64,000 nt of DNA from NCBI GenBank assembly GCA_023374045.1, contig CM041782.1, positions 246,851,882 through 246,915,881 on the forward strand, given 5' to 3'. Below, one piece after another: positions 20,329 through 31,488 of the stretch; positions within the stretch are counted from its first letter, which is position 1, and every line of letters starts with the position of its first letter. The notes under the pieces are model-generated. The model saw only the letters and a program-made list of their open reading frames with translations. It was not told the origin of the DNA and made no database searches. The translations under genes and the position numbers were made by a program. This DNA is from Limonium bicolor (Eukaryota; Streptophyta; Magnoliopsida; Caryophyllales; Plumbaginaceae).

Positions 20329-22420
20329 CTTATATTAACTTGCAGTGGATTTCTTACAACATTTGGTGTTATCGCCGTTAGCCACCCACGTGGCCAACTA
20401 GGCATACTAAAATCTCCAAGATCTAGCTACGGTCTGATGGACCCAAATATACCGAACATTAGTACTTACAAGCCTTAATCATTTACATAACAATCTTACA
20501 ATCTCCTTACATCCTATACAACTTACTAACATCTCATACCATTCACTAAATGAGTGTACATGCACAACTCGTACAACTAAAAGAAGACCACCCGAAGTAG
20601 TTCTACCCGATCCTACTCTCAGGACTATCGTCTTCTGTCATTCACCTGCAAAATATAAACAGTAGCCCCTGAGTGGGTCAGCACCTTTGCTGGTACGATC
20701 CTCTCATGGCCCCCAAGCTAACGTGGATACGACGACTAATTGTCGATAGCATGGAGGTTGATTAGATGCACAACATAATAGAATGTGCAATAAACAACAA
20801 GACACATATGAACAATCAAAGTTCAAACACAATGAACGACTTAAAGGCGTTCCCTTAATTAGTGAGTTCATTATTTAACTCCTTAAGTTATGTTTCCTCT
20901 TAATAATAGTCCAACCTTATCTTACCTCAATCTTAATCCTTATCACAGTCTTAGAATACAAACCATTCATTAAATTGAAATGGTTGTATCTTATCTCAAA
21001 CCTTATCTCAGTTCTTATCTTAATTGAGTCAACCATTCTTTAATTTGAATGGTAGTTCCTTAATTCATTGTTTATCTTGTCGGGTCGAGTAACCCAAGCC
21101 AATGAGTTATCAGCTCCATTGGTTTACATAAACAATATTCGTTAGAATTAGTTGGAATTTAGGTAGATCCCACGACACCATCTCAGTATGCCTCCCTCCT
21201 AAAACAATAAGTCCGAGGAGGTCGAGTCTATATGTCGACTCTAGGCGACGAGTCTGAAGACAAGTCATATTTGGAAGACGGTATTTGATAAGGATAATGA
21301 CTTCCTCCAATACACATGTGCCGATACCATTCCGGATTCCTCACTCCCCCCCCCCCAAGTTCTAATTAATAGAAGTCTCAATGTTAATGTTTGTTAGTTA
21401 ACCTCTTTTGGTTACTAAATAAACAATATTTGGGAGTGTTCCTTAATCTCACACAATTCTTTTCTAAGCATTGTTAGTATGTTCTCACAGTAAGTTGTGT
21501 TAGTGCATCACAATCACACAACAAACATAATATTTCGGTTGCATGCTTTATCTTGTTTAGTCGGCACACATAAACAAATAGCACACAAGCCGAGGGACAC
21601 CTCGTTAGCAAGCAGGTCACAAGAAAACCATACCGCTCACCGTGGGTCGCTCGGTTGCTTACTCTCCCCTGGAGTCAAAATTCTCAAATCCTAAAACATT
21701 GATTGAATTGGGTAGTTAATTTCTTTTAATTAACCTAACTCATATCATCACTAATGATCTCCACCTTATTACCACTAAATCATTGTAGTTCAAGCTTAAC
21801 CACTTATGTTATTTACTTCTCATTTTACCTCACACGTGTTCACACCTCCAATGGCCTTAAAACTCCACCAAACAACTCTTAAAAATCATATAATAACATT
21901 ACCCAACTAGCCCCCTTCATTTACTACCTAAAAATCACATTCTCTTTGCAAATTGGTCTGGTCCGGGACATGGTCTGGACCTAAGGTCCCGGACCAATGT
22001 ATCTGATCACTCTCTGCTACATTTTATGGGTGGTCCGGGTCCTTACCTAGCCTAGGTCCCGGACCACCTCTGAAACAGATTCTCGGCAAGTTTTTGGTGC
22101 TGGTCTGGGACTTTATCCAAGGACCAAGTCTCGGACCACACTTTAAACTGTCAAATTTTACAGTTTTGAACCTCTTTCCACCCTTGTTGTTTTGCCCAAT
22201 CTTCTTCTAATCTCTCCCCAAGTATCCACACATGTTCTAACACCATTTTAGCACTTAAAATCCTTCTAACTCATGGATCAACTCACCTCCAAATTCCTTG
22301 ATCATTATTCAAGTTCTTACTAAACTCTTAACACTTATAACTTAATTCATTACACTTCCAACATGTAAATCTTGTCTAAAACTTCAACTAACCCAAGTGT
22401 TTCCTTTCAACCAATATAAC
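20329..22420 (-). repeat. LTR-C, first part (solo giant LTR)
   Basis: Starts inside the LTR: alignment with LTR-D shows that about 55 bp of the beginning are missing, which should lie beyond element 1, outside the window. It is broken by T1 at 22420, directly after the target sequence ATAAC, and resumes at 43431. It contains three hairpin units at 21955-22130. No gene. Confidence 0.7.
21955..22130. repeat. Hairpin minisatellite in LTR-C
   Basis: Three units of the type TGGTCCGGG...CCCGGACCA (for example GGTCCGGGACATGG, later AGGTCCCGGACCA), able to fold on themselves. Same relative place as the arrays in the other giant LTRs. Confidence 0.7.
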
Positions 22421-22844
22421 TGAAACTATATACTGTACCTCAAACATAACCCGATTTGATTTACTATCCTACGTTACCTGGTTTCGGTTACAGAATCTCG
22501 TAGGAAAGTGAGAGAGAGAGAGTCTTTTTTATGAGTCAAGTGCGAGTTTGATTGCCCAGTGTTACGTGTCTCACTTCATGGGGGTACACTCCTATTTATA
22601 GAGTTTTGGGGCCTGGTCTTATGTTGCCAGCCTGTATTTTACATGTATAAGTACGATTTTGCCCTCCCTAACATCTTTGACCAACCACAGGCGGCCGGCC
22701 ACACTATACTTCGTCTTGCCTAAGTCCTACTTTCGTCCGGCCGGAGACGGCCGGATGTCTTATGTATTCTTACCCCCATCCGACTGGAAGCGGCTGGATG
22801 CTCCATATGTCTTGTTTGGCTTGGTACCATTTCTTCCCTTCTCA
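22421..22844 (-). repeat. 3' LTR of T1
   Basis: 424 bp, TGAAACTATATACTG to CTTCTCA, matching 43003-43425 with small differences. The reverse strand of the next ~15 bases (GAACTTGTGGGGCTGA) is the polypurine tract. Confidence 0.9.
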
Positions 22845-23391
22845 TCAGCCCCACAAGTTCTATCTTTCTAAATTTTTGGTGAAGAAAATAGAACTTCTGT
22901 GTCTTGTGTTTCGGCGAAAAATTTTGCGACTGCGGCCATCCCTGAGGTTCTTTGGTCTGCTTATGCTTCGTCTTTCCTTTATCCCAGTCCCACAAGTTCT
23001 TTTTCTTCATATCTGGAGAGAAAAGAACTTTTTATTGGCCATGTGCGAAGCTCATGACCCGAACTCGTTCTTTACCGCTTTCTTGAATTTTCCGCCTATC
23101 TTTAGCATGGAATTCGCTGGGTCCCCCTTTCGACCAAACGTTTGAACCGTCTTTAGGAAGCGTGTGGCTCCTTCTTTTTCCCTGCAGAAAGGTGTTTTTT
23201 GTTTGCACATGCATGTATATATTATTTATTTGAGCGGGAGAAAACTTTCCTTAAAGTCGAGTTTTTGAGCTTCTTTCTCTTTCTTCCTCTGGCCTCTCTC
23301 TTCGACTGTCTTCTCCTCTCGCCACTCTGTTATCACGCTCTTGTCTAGCCTTTCATTGCCTTTGTCCCTCGATTTTGTGCTAAGCTCAACA

Positions 23392-24135
23392 ATGTCTACC
23401 TCCGCCGCAAAAAAGAGTAAGCTTGCTGCAAATTTTCCGCCTGCTATTGAGGCGATTCAGGGCTCTCACTCCCCTAAAGGCTTTCGCCCCACGTTCCTTA
23501 AGTCGTTGAAGCCATTTTTGTCCGGGCGTGAGCCCTCTCCTTCCTCTCTTGACTTCTCCACCCTTTGTGATTGCCTTGGGGACGTTGAAGCTCCACGTGG
23601 TACCCAAATTTACCTACCGTCCCCTGATTCTCACCCCAACGACGACTTTGGCCGTAGGTATGTGGTCTACGCCGATTTTTTCTGCTCCGGCCTGACCATT
23701 CCCCCACACCCTTTTGTTCTAGGCTTCCTTCTCCATCGTTGCTGTTCTCTTGCCCATCTTCACCCAAAGGCCATTTCGCATCTCCATGCCTTTGTTTCTC
23801 TCTGTGAAGATGGCAAGATTTGGCCGGAAGGTACTGACATCGCCCGCTTCTTTACGGTTAGGGTTGATCCTGACAGTTTAACCCTAATTGCAAAAGTCGG
23901 ATATTCCCTTTTTGACTACAAGAAGGTTCATGAATGGAGTTCGCGGTGGTTCGTCATCGTCCCTCCATCCGGCCGAATCTTGGGTGTCCCATTCTATGCT
24001 GAAGTCGCCAAAGGTCAATTGATCTGTTCCGCAATCCCTCCGACCAAGCTGCCTATTTCGAGGATTCTGAGGGCACAAAGCAAAAAGCCACCAACCGTCG
24101 AGGTGTTTTTTACAAAAGCGTGTCTATCTTCCTGA
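23392..24135 (+). CDS. T1 antisense gene, exon 1: 'putative gypsy-type transposon' domain
   Basis: The reading frame begins at the ATG 23392 (STSAAKKSKL); upstream in-frame sequence has no ATG and is a CT-rich leader. The region IPPHPFVLGFLLHRCCSLAHLHP, about residues 95-120, followed by FFTVRVD and HEWSSRWFVIV, resembles the Pfam family PF04195 of antisense genes in plant gypsy elements. The frame shifts near 24105 and the coding signal continues (FYKSVSIFLKTYH) to a donor-like CACA|GTAAGT at about 24148. The function of this family is unknown; it is encoded opposite to gag-pol. This copy has a frame break. Confidence 0.7.
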   Translation: MSTSAAKKSKLAANFPPAIEAIQGSHSPKGFRPTFLKSLKPFLSGREPSPSSLDFSTLCDCLGDVEAPRGTQIYLPSPDSHPNDDFGRRYVVYADFFCSGLTIPPHPFVLGFLLHRCCSLAHLHPKAISHLHAFVSLCEDGKIWPEGTDIARFFTVRVDPDSLTLIAKVGYSLFDYKKVHEWSSRWFVIVPPSGRILGVPFYAEVAKGQLICSAIPPTKLPISRILRAQSKKPPTVEVFFTKACLSS

Positions 24136-24221
24136 AGACCTATCACAGTAAGTGCTTTAAATTTTTAGTACAAGCTTTGTTGTCTTCACTGGTTCTCTTA
24201 TCGCTTTGGTGTGCTGTATGT

Positions 24222-24558
24222 AGATTTCTTCCAGAAGGGGGATAAGATTGGTCCCTTCTACAGCTGGAACCTCATCACCTTCAAGAACGGGGATGAGAAA
24301 ATCAACTATTACGACACAATGGATGCGGCTGTCGATGCGGCTGAACAGCTCTTGGGTGATGCTTCTCCTTCTATGAAGCGCTCCAGGCAAGAAGCCAGAG
24401 ATGACCAAGCTGGTCATTCGAAGAAAAGGAAAAGGTTAGAATCTCCTGAACGTGCTGACGCCGGATTGTCAGGTACATGGCATGTGAACCCTGAGTCTGG
24501 GCGCCGTGTCTTTCTTCCCCTCACCCCTGGTTTGGGTCTAGACCTTGGTTCTCGCTAG
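24222..24558 (+). CDS. T1 antisense gene, exon 2
   Basis: Preceded by an acceptor-like CTGTATGTAG at 24222. Reads DFFQKGDKIGPFYSWNLITF, continuing the PF04195-like protein, then a helix (AAVDAAEQLLGD) and a basic stretch (KRSRQEARDD, KKRKRLESPE) that could be a nuclear localisation signal. The real exon probably ends before 24558 at a donor, because the last codons look non-coding. A further short exon may lie at 24629-24690 (DPTQGNTLEATRL), flanked by AG and GTTTTG. Confidence 0.55.
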
Positions 24559-24799
24559 GGGCGGGAGTCTGGTCATCCGACTCCGATTTGCGAGTAGTTT
24601 CCTGACTTGTTGGGTTACTTTTCTTCAGATCCTACCCAAGGGAACACTCTGGAGGCGACCAGACTCCACACTGATCCTCCGGCCAAACAAGGTTTTGTTT
24701 GTTCCCCCGTTTTCCCTCGCTCTTTCTTTTTTCAGTACCCTTCTGCTTCCGGCTTTGCATACACTCGAACCTTCTGGTACTGACATGGTGTTTATTTTT

Positions 24800-25170
24800 A
24801 TTACTGCGGCAGCCCCTGTTCCTGTCAAGCAAAGACTTAAAAAGAAAACTACATCAAAGCCGAAGGCCCCACAGCCAGGGACATCGGGAGAGGGACAGGC
24901 GGGGACATCGGGAGAGGGACAAAACTCCGACAACCCTGAGGCTTCGGCCTCACTTTCTATTGACGTTGCTGCGGCCAAGGGTGCGGCGTTGGAAAGAGCG
25001 ACGGAGTATCGGCAGGTGCCTGAAGATCCCGAGTTTCGGAGCAAGCAAAGAGAGGACTCCATGGCCTCTTCTTCCTCGCCTCCTCCCTGCCCAGGAGTCC
25101 TTTACTGGTCCCTCCCAAAAGGACGGATGGTTCTACCACCGCGGGCATCCTCTTCCCCTGATCTCTTGTG
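24800..25170 (+). CDS. T1 antisense gene, middle exon(s), low complexity
   Basis: Open frame with KQRLKKKTTSKPKAPQPG, two copies of GTSGEGQ, a helix (AAAKGAALERATEYRQVPE) and a Ser/Pro-rich end. Another frame from about 25095 to 25290 carries KDGWFYHRGHPLP and SAKYSTVWKEAIKRSDHP, which looks like continued coding sequence after a frame break. This is probably the linker between the N-terminal domain and the coiled coil. The exact exon edges are not clear. Confidence 0.45.
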
Positions 25171-25644
25171 AATCCGCCAAGTATTCCACTGTCTGGAAGG
25201 AAGCAATAAAGAGATCCGATCATCCGGACGGGATCTTCGCTCCTCCGGCAACTGTTAGAGCTTCGACTCCGATATTCTCAACTATATTCTAGTTGGGCAA
25301 TACCCCCTGCTGCTGCCGTTGAAGTGAAGGAAGAAGGGCTACTATGCTACTAAACAAAGGCTGCGGAGGGGAGATGGGGGGCAGATGCCATCATGCGGCA
25401 CTCCCTCCCAATAAAAGGTGTGTTCGACTTCATGTGGGAGGGCATTTTCCGGGTAAGCATACACCCTTTTTAAGTACCCTTCTTTGTGTTCCCTTCTTGA
25501 TTCGCTTTGCTTTCTTCTTGACTTTGTGAACTGTGCCACTTACCTTAGGTGATGTCCATGGCCCAAAGCGCTGAGGTTCACTTCGGCAACCTCTAGTCCA
25601 GGCTCCGCTATGAGGAGAGCCGAGCCAATAATGCTCAGGAGGAG

Positions 25645-26365
25645 TTGAAGTTGAGCCACTCTTCTCATGATACTTATATTGATCAAATTCACTATGAGAT
25701 CGACCTCAAGGTGAAGGAGAGGACTGAGGCAATAAACAAGGACCTGCAGCTGTCTCGGCAGGAATGTGTCCATCAACGTGACGAGTATGAGTCACAACTG
25801 AAGAAGCTCCAAGAAGAAAATTTTTCTTTAAAAGGCAGGATCCTGGAAGCTGACAATACTTTGATAGAGGTACGCAACCACCTTGTTTCTAGGAAAGATA
25901 CGCTGGCTCGGGCCTTCTTTGACCTAGATATTTTGCTGGATCAGGTGCGCTCTGCTCACAGAACGAGGTAAATTCCCTCCAGGCCGACAAGGCTTTCTTC
26001 TATGTAGAGAGGAATTCATTTAAGTTGGAGGCCGAGGCGCTTGAACTGGATAAGCAGGCCCTTCAATGAGAAAATGAGGCCCTTGTAGGGGAGAAGGAAA
26101 AGCTCATGCAGGAGCTTAATTGCTCATTGGAGGAAAGGGCCACACTAGAAGAGCAGTCAAAGGCTTCTTTCAAACAAGAGAAGCAGTCTCTGCTCCGGGA
26201 TCTTGCTACCTTAGAAGAGGAGAAGAAAGCCCTCACCGCAGAAAATGTTGCTTTGACAAATGAGAAAACCAGGTTGGAAGAGAGGGTGAAAGACTTGGAA
26301 AAAACCACATCCCGTCCCCAAGTTGAGAATGTTGGGTTGTCGAGCCACGGTGAGTCTTCAGATCT
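25645..26365 (+). CDS. T1 antisense gene, coiled-coil exons
   Basis: Two open stretches (25645-25971 and 26106-26365), separated by a frame break and a stop near 26068, are rich in Glu, Lys, Leu and Gln with heptad spacing (VKERTEAINKDLQLSRQE, KKLQEENFSLKGRI, LRDLATLEEEKKALTAEN). They form a long coiled coil, as is usual for the C-terminal half of antisense proteins of this group. A donor-like GTGAGT follows SSHG at about 26350. Confidence 0.6.
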
Positions 26366-26437
26366 CAATTTTTCCTTTTCCTCCTTTCCTTTCTTTTATT
26401 CCTTACCTTTCTTGTGTTCCGGTCAGACCTGAGCTCC

Positions 26438-26974
26438 ACCAATATTTTGGAGCATGTCCAGAAGCTGAATGGTCTGGTGAATAGCGCTAAAGAGGAGTTG
26501 TCACTAGCAAACTCTGAACGTGACAAGTACCGAGCCCAAGTCTTGACCCTCGAGTCTCAAGTGGCCAGGTTCATGTCATTTTCACGGCAATCTCAGGAGG
26601 AGATACAGAAGCAAGGTACCATTAATGCTCATTTAAAGGAGTCATTCGCCTCTCAGTGCTGCAGGATAGTTGATATCTGCCAACAGATTGTCTCGGAGCA
26701 CTTTCTTGAGAAAGGGGAGTTATTAGATGATGACCTGTACAACAAGCTAGAGTTCAAAGTTGTTGCCCAGAAGTCTAACTTCTTTTTGGAGCTTGAGAGG
26801 TTCTGCCGCAGTCTCGGAGAGACATGCTTCGGCGCTGGCCAAGCCTCTTTTGTCCTGGCTGGAAGCAACATCCAGCCGTCCGCCGGAGGGGTGCAGCGTC
26901 TCTCTAAGAGATCCAAGTCTTCTGAAAGCGTTGCTGGTAGTGGTGATAGATTAGCTGCAGAAAAAACAGAATAG
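26438..26974 (+). CDS. T1 antisense gene, last exon
   Basis: After an intron-like CT-rich gap (26351-26425), the frame continues with LEHVQKLNGLVNSAKEEL, more coiled coil (LTLESQVARFMSFSRQSQEE) and a globular end (RIVDICQQIVSEHFLEKGEL, FFLELERFCRSLGETCFG), ending at TAG 26974. The opposite end of pol lies about 1.3 kb further on, in convergent orientation. Expression would need a promoter near the T1 3' LTR reading on the plus strand; CT-rich sequence at 23270-23340 is a candidate. Confidence 0.6.
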   Translation, partial: TNILEHVQKLNGLVNSAKEELSLANSERDKYRAQVLTLESQVARFMSFSRQSQEEIQKQGTINAHLKESFASQCCRIVDICQQIVSEHFLEKGELLDDDLYNKLEFKVVAQKSNFFLELERFCRSLGETCFGAGQASFVLAGSNIQPSAGGVQRLSKRSKSSESVAGSGDRLAAEKTE

Positions 26975-27330
26975 GAGTTTTCTCTATTTTCTAGAGGGAT
27001 TTTTCAGTATGTACCTTTTGTGTTTTACCGAATCTTTTGTAATGACCACACTTTGTAATTGTTTTTACCTGTCTTGGGAAGAATATAAGTTATATTTTTC
27101 ACCATCTTTACTAATTTTCTACTGGAGTACTTCTTTTTAACCAATTTGTTTATTACTTCGGCATTTTCCCCCTTTTTTGGATGGTGCCTATATGGTCTTC
27201 TTGTGCAAGCCATGTTAGTTAAGTGTTTGCTCTTACCACATAAGAAGCTTGTGGCTTATTGACTGAACTTTTTGTTTTTAGTAGCCGAATGTTTTTCTTT
27301 CAAAGTATGGCCGTCTGGCCGGATTTTTTC

Positions 27331-28225
27331 TTTCAAAGCATGATAGCCTGCGGCCCGTTGGCCGGTGCTTCTTTTAAAGCATGATAGCCTGTGGCTCGTT
27401 GGCCGGTGCTTCTTTTACTTTCAAGGCATGATAGCCTGCGGCTCATTGGCCGGTGCTTTCTTTCAAGGCATGATAGCCTGCGGCTTGCTGGCCGGTGCTT
27501 TCTTTTACTTTCAAGGCATGATAGCATGCGGCTCGATGGCCGGTGCTTTCTTTTACTTTCAAGGCATGATAGCCTGCGGCTCGTTGGCCGGTGCTTTCTT
27601 TTACTTTCAAGGCATGATAGCCTGCGGCTCGTTGGCCGGTGCTTTCTTTTACATTCAAGGCATGATAGCCTGTGGCTCGTTGGCCGGTGCTTTCTTTTAC
27701 ATTCAAGGCATGTAGCCAGCGGCTCGTTGGCCGGTGCTTTCTTTTACTTTCAAGGCATGATAGCCTGCGGCTCGTTGGCCGATGCTTTCTTTTACTTTCA
27801 AGGCATGATAGCCTGCGGCTCGTTGGCCGTGCTTTCTTTTACTTTCAAGGCATGATAGTCTGCGGCTCGTTGGCCGGTGCTTTCTTTTACTTTCAAGGCA
27901 TGATAGCCTGCGGCTCGTTGGCCGGTGCTTTCTTTTACTTTCAAGGCATGATAGCCTGCGGCTCGTTGGCCGATGCTTTCTTTTACTTTCAAGGCATGAT
28001 AGCCTGCAGCTCGTTGGCCGGTGCTTTCTTTTTACTTTCAAAGGCATGTATCCTGCGGCTCATTGGCCGGTGCTTTCTTTTACTTTCAAGGCATGATAGC
28101 CTGCGGCTCGTGGCCGGTGCTTTCTTTTACTTTCAAGCATGATAGCCTGTGGCTCGTTGGCCGGTGCTTTCTTTTACTTTCAACAAGGCATGATAGCCCG
28201 CGGCTTGTTGGCCGGTGCTTTCTTT
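27331..28225. repeat. 48-bp tandem array of T1 (about 18 copies)
   Basis: Unit of 48 bp, for example GGCATGATAGCCTGCGGCTC followed by GTTGGCCGGTGC and a T-rich end. About 18 copies with point changes and small indels, between the antisense gene and the integrase end. Because 48 is divisible by three, long open frames occur on both strands; these are artefacts of the array. The same unit recurs in element E at 37803-38110. Tandem arrays in the 3' untranslated part of Tat/Ogre elements are known as sources of satellite DNA. Confidence 0.95.
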
Positions 28226-28657
28226 TGCTGTTTTTCAAAAAAATAATGCCTCTTTATTAAACAATCTTAAATTTTACACATAGAATTTTTTCAAGACCTT
28301 CATGCCAAGAATGCGGCAATTCGTACCCTTCACCATTTTTCAGGCGGTATGAAGCTCGTCCCGTCCTTTGGTGTATGGTGTACGGTCCTTCCCATTGGGG
28401 GTTCTAGCTTCTTAGGCTGCTTAACTTCTTGAAGAACCAACTCTCCTGGGGCAAAACTTCGCTCCTTTATTCTTTGGTTGAAATATCATTCTACCTTGGA
28501 TTTATCTTTTGCCATCCTCACTACAGCGGCCACCATAGTCTCTTCGAGGAGGTCTAGACGATCCGTATTCCCTGATTATTGACTTCTTCATCATATGATT
28601 CCCACCTTATTGACGGTACCACAATTTCCGCCGGAATGACAGCCTATAAACCATATG

Positions 28658-29299
28658 TTAATCTGTAGGGTGTTTCTCCTGTCGGACCCCTTTCTGTTGT
28701 TCTGTATGACCAGAGGACCTGGGTAACAACTCCGCCCACTTTCCCTTCCTTTCATCGAGTTTTTTCTTTATCGCCTTTACAATCTGACCAGTTACATTCT
28801 CGACTTGCCCATTTGCCCGGGGGTGTGCCACTGATGCAAACCTTAAGTCGATCTTCCATTCTTCACAGAATTCCCGGAAGCTCTTGCAATTGAATTGTGT
28901 CCCGTTATCGGTTATTATCGCCTTTGGTATGCCGAACCTGCATACTACATATTTCCAGATGAACTTCTGTGACTTTCTAGCTGTGATAGAGACAGTGGGC
29001 ATTGCCTCGACCCAATTTGTGAAATAGTCAATGGCAACATATATGAACTTGAACCTCCCTGGTGAAGCTTCTGAATGGTCCCACAATATCCAACCCCCAC
29101 ATAGCAAAGGGAATTGCCAGAGGATAGATTTCTGTTCCGCCGCGAGGTTGTATTTTATTTTGTTTCCGGGTTCCTGACATTTAAGGCACTTTTGTATATA
29201 TTCTTTGCAATGTTCCATCATTTTTGGCCAAAAGTATCCGAGCCTCAAGATTTTGCGTTGTGGTTCTTTCTCCTTGATGGTTTCCACAAAGCCCACCAT
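28658..29299 (-). pseudogene. T1 integrase segment
   Basis: Shows YFWPKMMEHCKEYIQKCLKCQ (the CC half of the zinc finger; the HH half is damaged upstream), then the catalytic core with all three acidic positions: Asp in YVAIDYFTNWVEAM, Asp in IITDNGTQF, Glu in ANGQVENV. The frame shifts after GKWAELLP and recognisable sequence (GETPYRLTYGL) continues in another frame. Confidence 0.8.
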
Positions 29300-30552
29300 G
29301 CATCTCTTTTATTCAGCTTTATCCCTTCGGTTATGGTAACACATTTCAGTGTCGGTCTTGTCAAAGATCGCTTATACAGTTGGTTATTCTCGATGAAAAA
29401 CGATGCGGCCCGCCTTTTTATTATCTTAGCCTCCTTCTCTCTCCCCTTCTGGTAACTTTTCTTGCCGTATGTATCTATGATTGGAGTCATCCAAGATTCT
29501 GCCTCATCACTCGATTCTACCGCAAACACTTGAGCCTCGTCTATGCTTGACGATGTTTTGACCTCTAGCCATATTTCATTGGGCACCCTGTCAGTCATAC
29601 TTGCCAATTTTGCCAAGGCATCAGCCTCGACATTCTCCTCGCGAGGAAGGTGTTTTAGTTCACATCTTTGGAAATTTGCTTTTAGCTCCTGGACTTTGAG
29701 CAGGTACCTCCATAGCTTTTCCTCTTTGAATTCATAGATGTTGTCATTCTGTCTTGCTACCAACATAGAGTCAGAGTATACCTCTAATTCTGTTGAAAGT
29801 AGGTAAATTTTTATAAGCTTTATCTCTAATAGGATTTTTTAAGAAAGAAAGGATAGAGAAGGTATCTTTTTATGGAACCTGTTGCCCCTGGGGCAGTAGC
29901 CACTTCCAAACCCTGGATAAGGGCCTCGTACTCAGCTTCATTATTGGTGACATCAAATTCCAGCCGGAAGGCGTAGTTCAAACTTTGCCCATCCGGCGCC
30001 TATACTACTATTCCAGCTCCTGCCCCACTTCTGCATCGGGCTCCGTCGACCAAAATGACGTATGGATTCAGGGTCTGTTTTTCTTCTTTTGCAAAGTTTG
30101 TTTCTGTTATGAAGTCTGCCAAGGCTTGGGCCTTGATCGCCGTCCTGGGCAAGAAGTGAATCTCATATTGTGTTAGCTCCACTGTCCAGCTCACCATCCG
30201 GCCGGAAGCATTTGGATTGCTCGCTATTTGTTTGAGCGGCCAATTGGTCCTGACAAAGATCCGATGCGACTGAAAATAGGGCCACAATTTCCTTGACGCC
30301 ACCACTAATGCAAATAGGATTTTCTCTATGTTAGTATATCGTCCTTCTGTTGGGCTCAAAATTTTGCCGGTATAGTAGACTGGTATCTCCCTTTTCTCCT
30401 CCATGATCAAGACAGCTGCAACTACCCAATCTGTTACGGGTAAGTAAAGGTAGAGGTCTTGGCCAGGGGCCGGCACGCCCAGCTTAGGCAGGTCCCGGAG
30501 CATTTCCTTGATTTTTTCGAACGCATCCACACATTCTTGTCCCCACTAGAAT

Positions 30553-31488
30553 TTACTGTTCTTCCTTAGAATATTGAAGAACGGGATTGACTTTTCTTGA
30601 AGTTTGGAACAAAACCTGCTCAATGCCGTGAGTCTCCCGTTCAAGGCTTGAACATCTTTGATATTTTTCAGAGGAGAAAGGTAGAGGATTGCTTGAAATT
30701 TTTTCCGGATCGACTTCGATACCTCGTTGCCCAACAATGAAGCCAAGAAACCTCCCCTTGGTTACACCAATTACACACTTCTCCGGGTTCAGCTTGATTT
30801 GGTATTTGTCCAGAGTATCAAACGTTTCTTCTAAATCCTTCATGTGTTGCTCTTTTGATGAACTTTTTACGACTATATCGTCAACATAGGCTTCTACATT
30901 TCGGGTAAGTTGCTGACAAAATACTTTGTCAATCATTCGCTGAAAAGTAGCCCCTGCATTCTTCAGACCGAAAGGCATTACTTTGTAACAGAATGTTCCG
31001 GCTGAAGTGATAAATGATGTTTTTTCCGAATCTTGTTCTTTCATCTTTATCTGATTATAGCCGGAAAATGCATCTAGAAAACTTAACACAGAGCTTTGGG
31101 CAGTTGAAACCACCAGTCTATCTATTGACGGTAGAGGATAGAAATCTTTAGGACATGCCTTATTCAAATCTGTGAAATCTACGCACATTCTCCATTTTCC
31201 ATTTGCTTTTTTTACCATGACAACGTTAGCCAGCCATCGTGGGTATGCTACTTCCCTGATGAATCCGGCTTTGAGGAGTTTCTGGACCTCGGTTCGTGCA
31301 GCCAAATCTCTTTCTTCCCCTATTACCCATTTCCTTTGCCTAACCGCCGGATGTTTTGGGTCTACTCTGAGCTCATGCCGGATAACGCTTGGGTCTATTC
31401 CAGGCATTTCGTCCGTGCTCCAGGCGAATGTTGTCCTTCTTTTTTCCAGGAACCGCATTAAGTGAGTTTGCTCTCCACTGTCAAACAC
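30553..31488 (-). pseudogene. T1 reverse transcriptase segment
   Basis: The best-preserved part of T1: 311 codons with the complete finger-palm region and the YVDD catalytic motif, ending in a frame break in the thumb/connection. It is a piece of a polyprotein, so the first methionine is not a start. Confidence 0.85.

Noticed and set aside
23392..26974. Treating the antisense gene as a captured host gene
   Set aside because: Its position, orientation and N-terminal region match the antisense genes already known in Tat/Retand-type elements, so capture is not needed.
27365..28142. Long open frames on both strands across the 48-bp array
   Set aside because: The unit length is divisible by three, so frames repeat without stops; the translations are simple repeats of the unit with no start context or domain.
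27331..28225. CRISPR-like array
   Set aside because: There are no unique spacers between repeats, the units are contiguous 48-mers, and the context is a plant retrotransposon.
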